Source: Diplolepis rosae (taxonomy: Eukaryota; Arthropoda; Insecta; Hymenoptera; Diplolepididae). Taken from it: DNA of 64,000 bases. Within the stretch, counting starts at the first letter, position 1. Each line of letters opens with the position of its first letter. Both the position numbers and the translations under genes were made by a program. This document shows positions 11,241 through 21,420 of the stretch, in pieces. The stretch covers positions 5,766,001-5,830,000 of the forward strand of contig JAPYXD010000704.1 of the NCBI GenBank assembly GCA_030998225.1. Direction: 5' to 3'. The notes below the pieces were generated by a model. The model was given only the letters and a program-made list of their open reading frames with translations, was not told the origin of the DNA and ran no database searches.

Positions 11241-11590
11241 GGGCTGTCTTCCGAATAGAACAACGCGACGGGGTTCGCCTGCTGCCACGTTAACTTTTCA
11301 CTAAAAGAAGCGAGGGGAACTCCAATTTCCGCGACTCGACTTCACTGGCCACCAACCCGCATCTAACCAGCCAACTGTACCCTGAAATGGGAGAATAAAT
11401 AAGAATTCATAGTTTTTATTGAATCTACCTCTTATTTGTTGAGCGATACCTCCCCGTTAGCATAAATGCCCATCTGTTCTCCCAACCCTTAAGATAGGTT
11501 CTTATCATCATTTTAGCTACAATGTGAGCAGACGCGACGCTTATCTCGCGCAAAGCTTCTTCACATTTAAATTTTCATGTAGGAGGAAGG
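11238..11590. other. GC-richer unassigned block, possible LTR fragment
   Basis: The sequence from TGTACGGG to GCTACA has an AATAAA box and no ORF. It interrupts mariner debris. LTR identity is a guess; no target duplication is visible. Confidence 0.25.
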
Positions 11591-11619
11591 TTCGATAAGT
11601 AACTTGGTTTGATGTGAAA

Positions 11620-12360
11620 GACAACAATCTGAGTTTTGTATTGTACCTTATTTTTCGACATAATCTCCTCGAAGTTCAACGCACTTGGCCAAAGGAATCA
11701 TTGAAAATGTTGCTGAAGTATTTTGGGGTGTCTACTCTATCGAGAACGCAAGTATTTGAGTGGCATAAAGCATTCAGTGAGGGTCATGAGGTCGTAGAAA
11801 ACTTGCTTCATGCGAGTCGTCCATCCACCTCTGTTAACGACGATAACATCAAAAAAGTGAAGAAAATTGTTCCCGAAAATCGTCGTGTTTGCATTAGGGA
11901 GGTAGCAGAGGCTCCTAACATCTCTTACGGATTGACTCAACACATTGTGGTTAATGTTTTGGGTATGAAGCGCGTCGCCGCCGGACTCGTACCGAAAACG
12001 ATAATGCGCTGTCACATTCCAGCCTGAGTGTGACTGAATTTTTGGCTAAACATAAAACAAAAGTTATTGCTCAGCCACCGTATTCGACAGATTTGGCTCT
12101 CTGTGACTTTTTCCTGTTTCCAAAACTCAAACATCCGCTCCGGGGAATGCGCCATGAGTTAATTGTGGCCATAAAATGAAATTTGCTGAAGGAACTAAAG
12201 GCCATACCGGCCGAGGCCTATAAGAAGTGGATGGAAAATTAGATTAACCGTTGGCATGCTTGCATTGGCTCAAAAGGAGCCTATTTTGAAGGCGATAATA
12301 AAGATTTGTATCAAAATACATAAAAATGTTGTTTTCTTTAACCAGTCCGGGTCAAATTTG
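11620..12360 (+). mobile_element. Mariner remnants, internally deleted, plus strand with a minus-strand tip
   Basis: 11620-11695 reads on the minus strand as a GDYVEK-stop C-terminus. From 11696 the plus strand encodes an N-terminal transposase part: RTQVFEWHKAFSEG and RPSTSVNDDNI with the following helix-turn-helix. After GMKRVAA the middle is missing, and the C-terminal PPYSTDLALCDFFLFPKLK and YFEGDN segments follow from 12045. Stops and frameshifts make it inactive. Confidence 0.75.
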
Positions 12361-12500
12361 ATCAGATGGTAGACCGGCGTATTATCGAGATGAAACAACA
12401 CTTTTTTCTTGGCCATTCTCGAACGTTTCTCCGTGGTTACTCTCTTCTATCTTTCCAAAAGGAATGTGTAATAGTCCCCAGTGATGGTTTTCCCACGGAT
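12360..12500 (-). pseudogene. Mariner catalytic-region fragment
   Basis: The minus-strand frame gives TGDYYTFLLE and KKKVLFHLDNTPV, the second catalytic Asp region of mariner. It is truncated where the plus-strand mariner begins. Confidence 0.65.
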
Positions 12501-13555
12501 TCCAGTTTTGTCCATTTTTCACTTTTGTGAACGCGTCCAGATAAGATGCCTACAGCCTCTGCTTTCTCGTATACCTCCACACTATGGTCGCCTATGGGGG
12601 ATTATTTCTGCATTGCCCCAAGTTGAAAAATCATGTCTTCTGATTGCCTTCAAATATCAAGAGTTTGTTTGCCTATATGATAGTAGTTCATGCACCAATT
12701 TCTAGACATTTACTACATAATTCCCTTTCTACAAATACGAATTGAATTATCCATGAGTAAATTTTGAAAGGTTTTTTGTGACCTTTCATCCTTTAAAATC
12801 AAGTGTTTCAAATTCTTAATTCTCATACAAAAATTACGATGTAAAGTTTTTATTCAACATTTTCTAGTCTTCGGGTACTTTTGATTTAAAAAATAATAAT
12901 TATTGTAGAAGAAAGCTTGACTTTTTTCCAATAAATATTTTGGTTGACATTATCAGATTGACAATAGTTATTTGGTTAATGCAAAGATATTCAAGCGAAA
13001 CTCTGCCTCATGCGCTCGAACAGGCCAACAAGTCCAGCCGGTGCACTGGCCAGCGTCGATTCATTGAAATTCAATTCATTCAAAGATAATTTTGATTGAT
13101 ACAGAAAATTTCTAAAAATTAGGATTAGCAGATCTAGATGACTAGAAAAAATTTTCATGTAGTTTATGTTAAGTAGTTTGTTCACTCTTTCTAGCTACAA
13201 TCAATTAAGATGCAGTTTCTTACCCGGAACCTGTACTCTAGACAAGACCCAATATTTTATAAATTTGATTAATAACTGAAAAGACTAAAATGATAGAAAA
13301 CAAGATTCTAGTTAACCGCCAGTCACTTTGCTCAAAGTGACAAATTTAATCCAAAATAAAAAAGACACGAAATTAATGCGAAAGTACACAAGGAAGGATC
13401 ACTCGAAAGTCGCAACAGGTTATACGGGTAACATGAAAATAAAAGACAGAATATAATTTGTCATAATAATTTGGTAGCACAAAATTTATTCGAAGAGAAC
13501 TCTAATGACTCGATATAATCTAATTATTATTCATATAAATTGATGATAATTAAAG
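12501..13555. other. Intron-like DNA with one unrecognised minus-strand exon-like ORF
   Basis: At about 13113-13006 a minus-strand frame after a TTTTTAG acceptor encodes NESTLASAPAGLVGLFERMR and ends SFA-stop. It is GC-richer than its surroundings and could be a terminal exon or a gene fragment of unknown identity. Confidence 0.25.
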
Positions 13556-13850
13556 TTTCGGCCGTATGAAAAGGTGACTTCTCAAGAAATGATCGATAAA
13601 ATCGACGACATCGTATTCAACGATCGTCGATCGAAAGGGCCTGAGATTAGTAAGACTGTAAACGTTTCAGTAGGACGCGTATGGCACATTTTACATGAAT
13701 GTTTGGGCATGAGGAAGCTGTCTGCAAGATGGGTGCCGCGTTTGCTCACAGCCGATCACAAGCGGGCTCTTGTGGTTGCGTCTGAGCAATGTTTAGGCAT
13801 GTTTCAACGTCATTCAAAGGAATTTTTGCGACGTTATGTAACATAACCTC
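13556..13850 (+). pseudogene. Mariner middle fragment
   Basis: The frame reads VTSQEMIDKIDDIVFNDRR through GRVWHILHECLGMRKLSARW to FLRRYVT, then stops just before the first catalytic Asp should appear. It is nearly identical in protein to 14770-15463 and overlaps no other fragment. Confidence 0.85.
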
Positions 13851-14029
13851 AAAATGTCGATTAGTACGTGGCGGAATCTTTGAATATGTAACATGTAAAT
13901 CATGTTTTGAAACAAATAAGTCATTAAGAAATGTTTGTGACAATTTTAAAACAAAAACAAATGGTAGCATGAAAATTTAAAACATGACAACCATTTCAGA
14001 AATTTTCGGCAGGGCAGAAATACGTTTGA

Positions 14030-14280
14030 ACGAGGGCTGTTCAATAAGTCCGTGACTTTGAAATGGAAAACACATTTTTTTAAAAATATTCCAATTTATT
14101 TTTCAACATATTCCCCTTTTAACTGTATACATTTATTATAGCGTTATTCAAGCTTCTTTATGCCCTCTAAAAAGTAATTTTTATACCTCGGTCGAAAGTA
14201 CGTGGTTTCAGCACCAATTTTACGGCAGAAAGTCTAACTTTCATGCATTGGTCAAGCTATATGCGCGCCCTCTATAATAG
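14030..14280. mobile_element. Mariner end fragment
   Basis: It starts CGAGGGCTGTTCAATAAGTC, a typical mariner terminus, and runs into an AT-rich untranslated end. The opposite terminus is not found. Confidence 0.5.
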
Positions 14281-14640
14281 CGGGAGTAAAAACGTCAATA
14301 ACCTCAACCTCCAAATGTGAAATATGAAAACTGTGTATTTCACGGAAATATTATTAATAATTTTTATTTTTCTAATAGTAAAACTACTAAGAAATATAAA
14401 TAATACACTAAAAGTGTTTACTATAAATGATATAAGGTTTTATTATAAGCTTCTGTTTAATTATAATGGATATAAAATTTATTATTAAAAAAATGACTAT
14501 TATTAAGTAAACTATAATAGAATAAATAACTTCATCTATTATAAAATAAGTTTTGCAATTGTGATACAAATATATAGTCATGTTTATAAAATAAACACTA
14601 TTTCTTTTCTAAGGGTGTGTCTAAACCTTAATTTATAGAT
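14281..14640. other. Very AT-rich unassigned stretch
   Basis: AAAGTGTTTA and TAAACACTATTT near its edges suggest a small inverted-repeat element, but the pairing is too loose to call. Confidence 0.25.
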
Positions 14641-14769
14641 GTATTTGATGCTTGCACCCCCGACCAGCAGCACTCGCTCCACTTGTGCCGCAAATGTCGG
14701 AGCAGGCATCAATATATTCCAATGCACACATGCAATTATTTTCGTACTTTCGACCTAATATACTATTTT

Positions 14770-15463
14770 TCGTCAGATGGGGCCGCTTTTCCTTCAGTAT
14801 GGCATCATATCGATCTAATAATAAGGCATAATACTCTCCTGTAATAGTTTTTCTCTTCTGTAGATAATCGATTAATATTATACCATGTGAATCCCAAAAA
14901 ATTGTGGCCATGACCTTACCGGCTGATGGAACCGTCTTCGCTTTTTGCGGCACAGATTCGCCAGGCCCAGTCCACATTTTCGACTGATTTTTTGTTTCAG
15001 GCGTATAATAATGAATAAACGTTTCATCCACAGTTACATAACATCGCAAAAATTCCTTTGAATTACGTTGAAACATACCCAAACATTGCTCAGACGCAAC
15101 CACACGAGCCCGCTTGTGATCGGCTGTGAGCAAACGCGGCACCCATCTTGCAGACAGCTTCCTCATGCCCAAACATTCATGTAAAATGTGCCATACGCGT
15201 CCCACTGATTTGTTTACAGTCTCACTAATCTCACGCACTTCCAATCGACGATCGTTGAGTACGATGTCGTGGATTTTATCGATCATTTCTTGAGAAGTCA
15301 CCTTTTTTGGACGGCCAGGACGTTCAGCATCACTTGTGCTAATATGGCCGCAACGAAATTCAGTTAACCAATTATGAACCATGCCTTGCATTTTACGAGC
15401 TTTTCTTCAGTTTCTTTGATTGATTTTCCTCGTAGAAAATGATGTTTAACTGCTTTAATCACC
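14770..15463 (-). pseudogene. Mariner transposase, truncated
   Basis: Reading 15463 to 14770, the N-terminal FLRGKSIKETEEKL segment is followed by a small frame-breaking deletion. The frame is then open from MVHNWLTEFRCG through MRKLSARWVPRLLT, VDETFIHYYTPET (first Asp), AGKVMATIFWDSHGI and ITGEYYALLLDRY to KEKRPHLTKN. It lacks the HDNAP and SPDLAPSD regions, so two catalytic Asp are gone. The last 45 codons of the ORF (to 14633) are unrelated sequence. Confidence 0.85.
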
Positions 15464-15589
15464 CTGAAAAGTATCACTAATCTATTCAGAAATAATTTAT
15501 GGCTTCTAAGGGTCTGTCGTAAAAACTTATCGCCAGAGTAAAAAATTATATTCCTGAATTTATTTTTACAGCAATAAAAATATTTCAAT

Positions 15590-15930
15590 TTAAAGAATTT
15601 AAAATCCTTCTGTGGAAAAAGAAACGCTTTCGACGATGCCAGGATTCGAGATCGGGTCTTTCGATTGCCGGCGACTGCTCTAAGCAACTGAGCTACACAG
15701 GCGTTCGACATCTCCCTTCCCGCTGGAAGACCTCATTGTATCGTCTAATGGCATTGTCTCACGGCTATAATAATTTCAAATTAGGTGGTTGAGATCGAAA
15801 TTTTTGCCACTGTCTACATTATTGGAGGATCACTAGTCACGTATCAGATAGGATACGTTCCCGACAAGTGTCCTCGTATAGACAATTTCAGACTCTTATA
15901 CTGCAATAATGCAAATTTAATTCCATTTTA
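15590..15930 (-). repeat. tRNA-derived SINE-like repeat, copy 2
   Basis: This is the inverted counterpart of 6745-7075, with A box TAGCTCAGTTG and B-box-like TCTCGAATCC around 15705-15629. It shares GTGTCCTCGTA...GACAATTT at the far end. A further tail fragment (15940-16040) repeats the CGAAAGCGTCTC...ACAGAAGGATTTT part. Confidence 0.7.
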
Positions 15931-16040
15931 AAGAATTTGAAATTTTCCGAATCGCGGTACAGTCGAAAGCGTCTCTTTTTCTACAGAAGGATTTTAAATG
16001 TAGGCAGTGGCACAATTTTCGAGCTCAATCACTTAATTTG

Positions 16041-16430
16041 AAATAAAAATATCATAATAAGAATTCCTGATGTACAATCAAAATACTGATTCAATAAATG
16101 AGAATTTCACTGTTTCAGATTAATAGAGTAGCAACTTAATTGGAAATTCTTGAACTGAAATCTATACAGAGTGTATAACAAGTTCCAGGATTGCTAAATA
16201 TCTCAACCTATTGCGTTTTGGGAAAAAAATTCCAGGAAACAAAGTTGTTATTTTTTAAGAGATAATTCAGATTATTTCCTTCACGTAGAAGTCACAAAAA
16301 TGGAATTGACTTTGAAATCAGCTTAAGTCATGAGCTCTACATAAAGCACAATACCTGCGTTTTACTCATTTCTTGAAAAAAAACATATTTGGTCCATAGC
16401 ATTTTATTCACAAAATGCATATTAAATGAG
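16041..16430. other. Intron-like DNA
   Basis: Nothing is recognised. Confidence 0.45.
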
Positions 16431-16586
16431 CTTTTTAACGTCCCAGAACTTTTCATACATGATTTAGAAAATTTAAATTCTGTCGTGTTTCAGAATCAAA
16501 TTATTCAAGAAAAACACGCCGTGGTCGAGAAAATAAGTCACTGTGAGATAACTGTGAAGTTTACGGAAAATATAAATATTTATCCA
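16431..16586 (+). CDS. Serine protease homologue exon, post-GW strand
   Basis: The exon has 52 open codons ending at a strong GTAAGT donor and is in phase with the preceding exon. It encodes DLENLNSVVFQNQII and a single Cys, fitting the region between the GW strand and the ICAG strand. The acceptor (AAATGAG) has a weak pyrimidine tract, so the 5' edge is uncertain. Confidence 0.45.
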
Positions 16587-16961
16587 GTAAGTACATACAT
16601 TTAATGAAATTATATAGTATAACAAACTTGATAATAATTAAATCTCCTATTATTCTCAAAATATGAATAAGCCATTTGTATGAAAAGTCTAGGGTTATTT
16701 GCCTCTCTGTATTTTGCGACACGGAGGTAAATTTGATGGCTAAAAGTATTACGTTTCATATCGTAGAAAGTAGTACTATCTTAAAGAGTAAACCAGAATC
16801 ATTAGGAAAAGTTGTGAGATAGTTCTATGATCATAGTATTTCTTACTTTGTCAAACATTGCGAGCCGTATATGTATAATTTAAGTTCATTGCTGTGATAT
16901 ATATACTGATTATAAGCTCACTTCTGATCTACGAAGAATTTCTTTAAAACTTTGAGGAAAG

Positions 16962-17181
16962 TACCCAAGCATATTGAGCGATTCAAAAGCATGTGGATTG
17001 TATAGAACAGAGATGACCGTGTTTCCTCCACTTTCTTCTTTGTTTATTGAAGCAGATCCTACGCTTGAAGATGAAGAAGCCCTTATTGAGAGCGACAATG
17101 TATCTCCCATTTTTAAGAACAAAATAATTATCTGTAGACAAAAATGCGGTATCATTTCAAAGGGATTATCCTATAAATTAT
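16962..17181 (+). CDS. Possible serine protease homologue exon in place of GDSGGP
   Basis: This is an open frame ending at a consensus GTGAGT donor. It contains CGIISKG, resembling the GIVSWG strand, preceded by an acidic stretch where the active-site Ser loop should be (ESDNVSPIF). The 5' boundary (AG at 16960-16961) is chosen only by phase. The region is longer than usual for this loop. Confidence 0.35.
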
Positions 17182-17306
17182 GTGAGTTTTACTTCTCCAA
17201 TAACTTTAAAATCTGAAGTATCAACAAATTTTTGTAAAAATGAAAAGCATAAGTCGGCAGTGTAGATTCTTTAACAAATCGGAGAAAAATTTTAAAACTC
17301 TTTCAG

Positions 17307-17359
17307 TAATAAGACAAAGTTTTATTTTTGATACTTGCACCAAAGTCTCAGGGTCGTAG
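17307..17359 (+). CDS. Possible last exon of the serine protease homologue
   Basis: A pyrimidine-rich acceptor (ACTCTTTCAG) is followed by 17 codons and TAG, in phase with the preceding exon. The end reads TKVSGS, similar to the YTKVS helix that closes the fold, but the usual C-terminal helix is missing. Confidence 0.35.
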
Positions 17360-18180
17360 GAGATAAGGTAAATATGGTAATTCGGAGCCTCTCAATGCCA
17401 GGCCAAAAAAGCTAAACAACTGGTAGGAGACAACGGTATTTTAACATCTCTGAATCCAAAAAAAGGTAAAACTTTAGTCTCTGAAACAGTGTTTGGTCAA
17501 AGCTTTTTACCTTGATAACTAAAATAGTCGCATGATGCCGGGGAAGATAGATTTCGTCTCAATTAAAAAAACTGATAGATCCCGCGAGCACGTTCAGAAG
17601 AATTTAATTCTGTGCAATCTTTCTAAATTATACAGTAGTATTGAAAATCAGTATCCTCAAATTGAAATTAGTTTTTTTAAATTCTCACAACTCAGATTTC
17701 GTCATTGTGTACTCGCTGGAGCTACTGGAACTCTTAATAATTGTGTGTGTGTCCACACAGAAACCTTAACTTAATGCTTGATGCTACCAGAATAAAATAA
17801 GTCACTCATGATACTGACAAGGAACCCTAGGTAGGTGTCCCCCTCCGATTTTGTTCGTTCGCACATACGTTGTAATACTCGGGAAACTAAGAGACACGTA
17901 TTTTTTTTACGTGCCCAAAATGGTTTTTAGGGGGTAAAAATCACCCCCGAAAAGTGCGGTACCAAATACCCATTTAATTGTTTCACATATAATAACAGAA
18001 TCTTTCACAATCAAACCAACTCGAAGAATATCCTCACTATGAGAGATGAAATATGTGATTTTGACAACTTGATAAAAAAGATTTTTGGGCGGTAAACTAC
18101 CCCACAATAAGTTTTAGTTATACAAAAATTTTTCAAACAGACATTATTTAAACCCGAAACATCTGGAAAAAATATATGTT
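17360..18180. other. Unannotated DNA, probably repeat-derived
   Basis: A GGGGGTAAAAATCACCCCC hairpin (17931-17949) lies after ACGTGCCC. Similar ACGTGCCC words occur at 18358 and 18530, suggesting old inverted-repeat elements. Confidence 0.3.
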
Positions 18181-18189
18181 GCACGCGAT

Positions 18190-18355
18190 AATAAAATAAA
18201 CTTTTCATAGCGCCTCCTTTGAAAATCCGATTTTCGGTACCTGTAGAGCGGGTTGAAACTACGATTTTCAACCCTAGAGTTGAAAGTCGCTGTTTCAACC
18301 CGCTCCACAGTTACAGCCAATCTGATTATCAAAAGAGTTGCTATGAAATAGTACA
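18190..18355. mobile_element. Palindromic element centred near 18274
   Basis: GAGCGGGTTGAAAC and GTTTCAACCCGCTC pair, and the pairing continues outward through TTTCATAGC and GCTATGAAA. Because it is a near palindrome, both strands translate to similar peptides. Confidence 0.7.
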
Positions 18356-18540
18356 TTACGTGCCCAGGCGCAGAATGAGGGTCATTGCGGGACGAGCGAC
18401 AATGCTCGCAGGAGATCGAAGCTAAGGCGTAGTCGAGGCAAAGCCGAGACGAAGCCGAAGCGCGATCAGTCCTGCGAGCATTGTCGCGAGTCTCGGAATT
18501 TCCCGAATTGTGTGCATTGGCACGTATTCTATTTTATGTG
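18345..18540. mobile_element. Small foldback element, GC-rich interior
   Basis: The ends AAATAGTACATTACGTGCC and GGCACGTATTCTATTTT are inverted. GACAATGCTCGCAGGA and TCCTGCGAGCATTGTC form an inner hairpin around repeated GCCGA words. Confidence 0.6.
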
Positions 18541-18900
18541 ACTTCGGTGCGTATACGAGTTTTTATGCGTACACTGGAATCTAAACTAGTATTGTAGTTG
18601 TTTGCGGCGCTAGTTACTACACTTGATATGTCACGACTAGTCCCGGCCATTTTGATTTTATCGATATTGTGTAGTAGTAATGGATTTTAGTAGACGCATG
18701 CGCAGTTCAAATGTACAAGGCTTTGCCAGTTAGATACTAACGCTGTACGAAGAAGAAGAAGAATAAGAAGGATTGAGCTTCGTTTCATGGCTATGGGCGC
18801 ATGCGCAGTTCAATTTTTACATTTCATTCCTTTCTGGCGAAATTTACTACATTGCGCTACTGTTAACTGTAGCGAAAAAACGAGTTTGCGCGGCGGTGGC
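18541..18900. other. Unannotated DNA
   Basis: A (GAA)n microsatellite lies at 18748-18768 and GCATGCGCAGTTCAA occurs twice (18698 and 18799). No gene. Confidence 0.4.
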
Positions 18901-18902
18901 AC

Positions 18903-19045
18903 ATAAAATAGTATACATTACTCGAAACAAAACACAGCGAAAGCATTTCGTGTGATTGCAGCCCTCGTTTCACTCGGGCAGAGCAAACTTCACACTCATG
19001 CAATCGCTCTCTTTCGCCCCTTGTAATGTAATATACTATTACGTA
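18903..19045. mobile_element. Small foldback element
   Basis: AATAGTATACATTAC and GTAATGTAATATACTATT form the ends and GTGATTGCAG/CATGCAATCGC the inner arms. It is related to the 18345-18540 element by its ends. Confidence 0.5.
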
Positions 19046-19416
19046 TATTTGCATTTTTATGAGAAATTAATTTATGAGGGGTGACCACCCTTAAGTGCAT
19101 GTTATTATATTTTTACAAAATAAAGTAAATTTCGCGTACAAAACCAAGCAGAAAAAAATTCTTTCACACACAGGGTTGAAAAATATAAATTGCGCGATTA
19201 CAGTACAGATCCTCTTGAAGGTTTTTTGAAAGCGGTTTTTGCCGATCACTCTATCGATATGTTAAAATACCAAAGTTGGCAACAGACAAATAGAAGCACA
19301 TACATACTTTACCAATGGTGGAGCACAAAATTTTAAGATTGAGACTAAAAGACTCGCCACACGTGCCAGTCTCGAGGCGTCGTCTCAAAACCAGATTTTG
19401 ACTGCTGATGCTCTTG

Positions 19417-20270
19417 TAACGTCCTGGTTACTCACCTTTTATTATTATATTTGTTTCTCTTCGTTTTTGATCGGAGAAGAGACCTAAAAGATTTCTCAAC
19501 CGTTACAGGGACGAGGAAGGCTATAAAATAAAGTTTAGCAAAAATTCACAATTATTAACCACTTTTATGCTGACAATTTATACTAGAGAAACATAGAGAG
19601 AGAAAAAGTAGTTTAAATTTCCTTCTGGGGAGGAGGTTACTAAATCTAGACTTACTGGTTATTTAGCCCAAGCTGGAGGCTTAAACATTTTAAATAGGAG
19701 CCTTCAGATTATCCAAACTGGAACCCTTCTAACTGGAAGCCTTTTATTCCGAACTGGAGCCTTCTTTAGTTCTGAATTGGAGCATCTTTAATAAAAATGA
19801 AAACTGGAAGAAACACTAATAATCAAAACTTATGGACAATTGGACTTCAAATTCTTAAGTTGTCTTCGCGTTTTTTACTCTCTAGAGCAGAGTACCGCGG
19901 CAGTTGGAAGTTGGCAGGTTTCTCTTGAGCAGAGTACCGGGGCGAATGGAAGTTGGCAGGTTAGAGATTTTCCAAAGGAACAAATGTTTTTATAGACCCT
20001 TTTCTGGTCGATACCTTCCTGGCCTGTTACCTCATGGGTCGATATCATGCTGAAATTCTCCCCTTTATTTAACTGCTTTTCAGAAAAAGGAGAAAAAGTG
20101 TAAAGAATAAGTCTTCTCTCTGGTTCTCCGATTTACCATCTTCTCGGGTCAGTGAACCTTCAAGTTCACTCTTTTGCTGCGGCGGCAGGTTTTAGAAATT
20201 TGTGTATAAGATACATTCCAAAAGGGGGTTTCTTAATCCGTACAATTCCGCTCCGTCTAGACACTTACAT
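19417..20270 (+). mobile_element. Possible solo LTR
   Basis: An 854-bp block starts TGTAACG and ends CTTACA (TG...CA), interrupts a transposase-like reading frame, and contains TATAAAATAAA-like boxes. It also holds a ~45-bp direct duplication at 19878-19966 (GAGCAGAGTACCG...). A target duplication is not convincing, so the boundaries are approximate. Confidence 0.35.
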
Positions 20271-20355
20271 TATCGCGAAGAGAAAAGACAGATCACAAAA
20301 GAGAAAGCAATCTGAACATGAAATTCAATAAAAAAATCCTTTTTTGAGTACCACT

Positions 20356-20645
20356 GTGAATGGCAAGATAACTCACACCAAGAAGCACCACAAAACGTGA
20401 GAGACAAGGGGACTCACATCAAAACGCACCCCGTAATATGAGAGGCAAGGGAACTGACGTCAAACAGCATCCTAAAATGCGAGATATAAGGGGACTCACA
20501 TCAAAACGCACCCCAAAACGCGAGAGGCAAGGGGACTCACATCAAAAAGCACCCCGTAATGTAAGAGGCTAGGAGATTAACGTAAAAAAACAACTCAAAA
20601 CGTAAGATGCAAGAGGACTTACCAAAAAGCACCTTGAAATTTAAC
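20356..20645 (+). repeat. 41-bp tandem array, 7 units
   Basis: The units have the form GTGAGAGGCAAGGGGACTCA followed by CATCAAAACGCACCCC and a short linker. The fourth and fifth units are almost identical and the outer ones more diverged. One copy of the same unit lies at 5674-5714, just after the transposase ORF, so this is an expansion inside a transposon. Confidence 0.85.
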
Positions 20646-20650
20646 GGGCG

Positions 20651-21029
20651 AGTAGAATCATCCCCCAGAATCTTTTCTTATTCTATTATTAACTATCGTT
20701 TTCGTACAATAAAACCGTTTTTAAAATTTCATTTAGAAGATATCTAAATTGTTTTCCAACTATCAAAAAGTGAGAATAAAATAAAATCGACGTTTCACGT
20801 AAACAGAAAATGATTTTTATCAAGTATTATAACCACTGAGATTGACTTTGCGAGAAAAGCTCTAAAATATTTTGAAAAATGAAAAATTGATGTGAATTGA
20901 TTTTTTTATTGTGAAATTTTTTTTTTAATTGTAAATCTCGTTAAAAGACCTTCCCCAAACCCCCATAAATATGTATCTTGATAACCCGTTATACTAGGTG
21001 CACCCTCATTAAAGAATTTGTATTTTCGA
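20651..21029. other. Unannotated AT-rich DNA
   Basis: Nothing is recognised. Confidence 0.45.
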
Positions 21030-21316
21030 TTTACACCATCGCTTTTGGTGAAGTTTCTCAAGACATGAGACACACAATGACATATTGTTTCAATTCATTT
21101 GTAACATTTCCTAATAATTTTGGTTTATCACAGAAAGTGTGTCTTTCAGCCATCCAATTTTTCTCTATGGAGAGAATGAAAAATTGAAACTTTGGAAAAT
21201 TCCAGAACCGCAAAGGTGATCCTTTACTTACTTCCAAAGGCGTTGCTGGAATCCTTGTTAATAATACTGATAGAGAACGCGCTGTATTTGGAATTGTTGC
21301 ATTCGGTTTTTAACAG
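21030..21316 (+). pseudogene. Broken serine protease C-terminal fragment
   Basis: One frame reads IAFGEVSQDMRHTM, like the G(W/F)G..VSQ.MR strand of insect trypsin-like proteins. Past a TGA at 21185-21187 it continues through KGDPLLTSKGVAG and VFGIVAFG. The GDSGGPL motif appears as GDPL, with the catalytic Ser and two glycines absent. A second stop (TAA 21311-21313) lies just before a consensus donor (CAG then GTATGT). The two stops and the missing Ser argue for a pseudogene. It lies about 3.7 kb downstream of the triad-less homologue and may be a decayed relative from a local cluster. Confidence 0.45.
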
Positions 21317-21420
21317 GTATGTCATCTGAATCTACGAAATGCAAAAAACGACCAACCAGTTTATCTGTCAATTCATCAGTCAGCGTTCTATATTAAAAAA
21401 AAGGTGCCCGCTTTGCGGGC

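Larger units (their letters stand above)
8046..17359 (+). pseudogene. Chymotrypsin-fold serine protease homologue lacking the catalytic triad; gene or recent pseudogene
   Basis: Proposed exons are 8046-8331, 10936-11046, 16431-16586, about 16962-17181 and 17307-17359 (TAG); all junctions between them are phase-compatible. Exon one matches the Cys42-Cys58 loop with exact 17-residue spacing, but TAAHC reads TALEC, so His57 is Glu. The NDIA motif reads NKIA, so Asp102 is Lys. Exon two has the PFxxDPRKFN and GW regions of insect chymotrypsins (TRGWDQ). Exon three has the LENLN...VVFQNQII strand. In exon four GDSGGP seems replaced by a divergent stretch, and exon five ends in TKVSGS. A TGA at 8050-8052 lies in frame just inside the first exon, close to the place of the IVGG activation site. 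The signal-peptide exon was not found. Non-catalytic homologues usually act as cofactors or decoys in clip/immune or secreted mixtures; no role is claimed here. Introns hold mariner and SINE debris. Confidence 0.55.
19310..20650 (+). mobile_element. Deleted copy of the same transposon, split by an LTR-like insertion
   Basis: At 19312-19416 a short coding match gives TNGGAQNFKIETKRLA...ASLEASSQNQILTADAL, lining up with two separate parts of the 5064-5645 transposase and skipping the HGK motif. The match stops at 19416, resumes only weakly after 20270, and is followed by the 41-bp array, which lies in the same relative place as the single unit in the other copy. Confidence 0.5.

Noticed and set aside
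18144..18425. Similar peptides on both strands (VERVETxxFNxRVE)
   Set aside because: They are a by-product of a near-perfect palindrome, not paired genes.
20356..20645. CRISPR-like array
   Set aside because: Units are contiguous without unique spacers, and the context is an insect genome.
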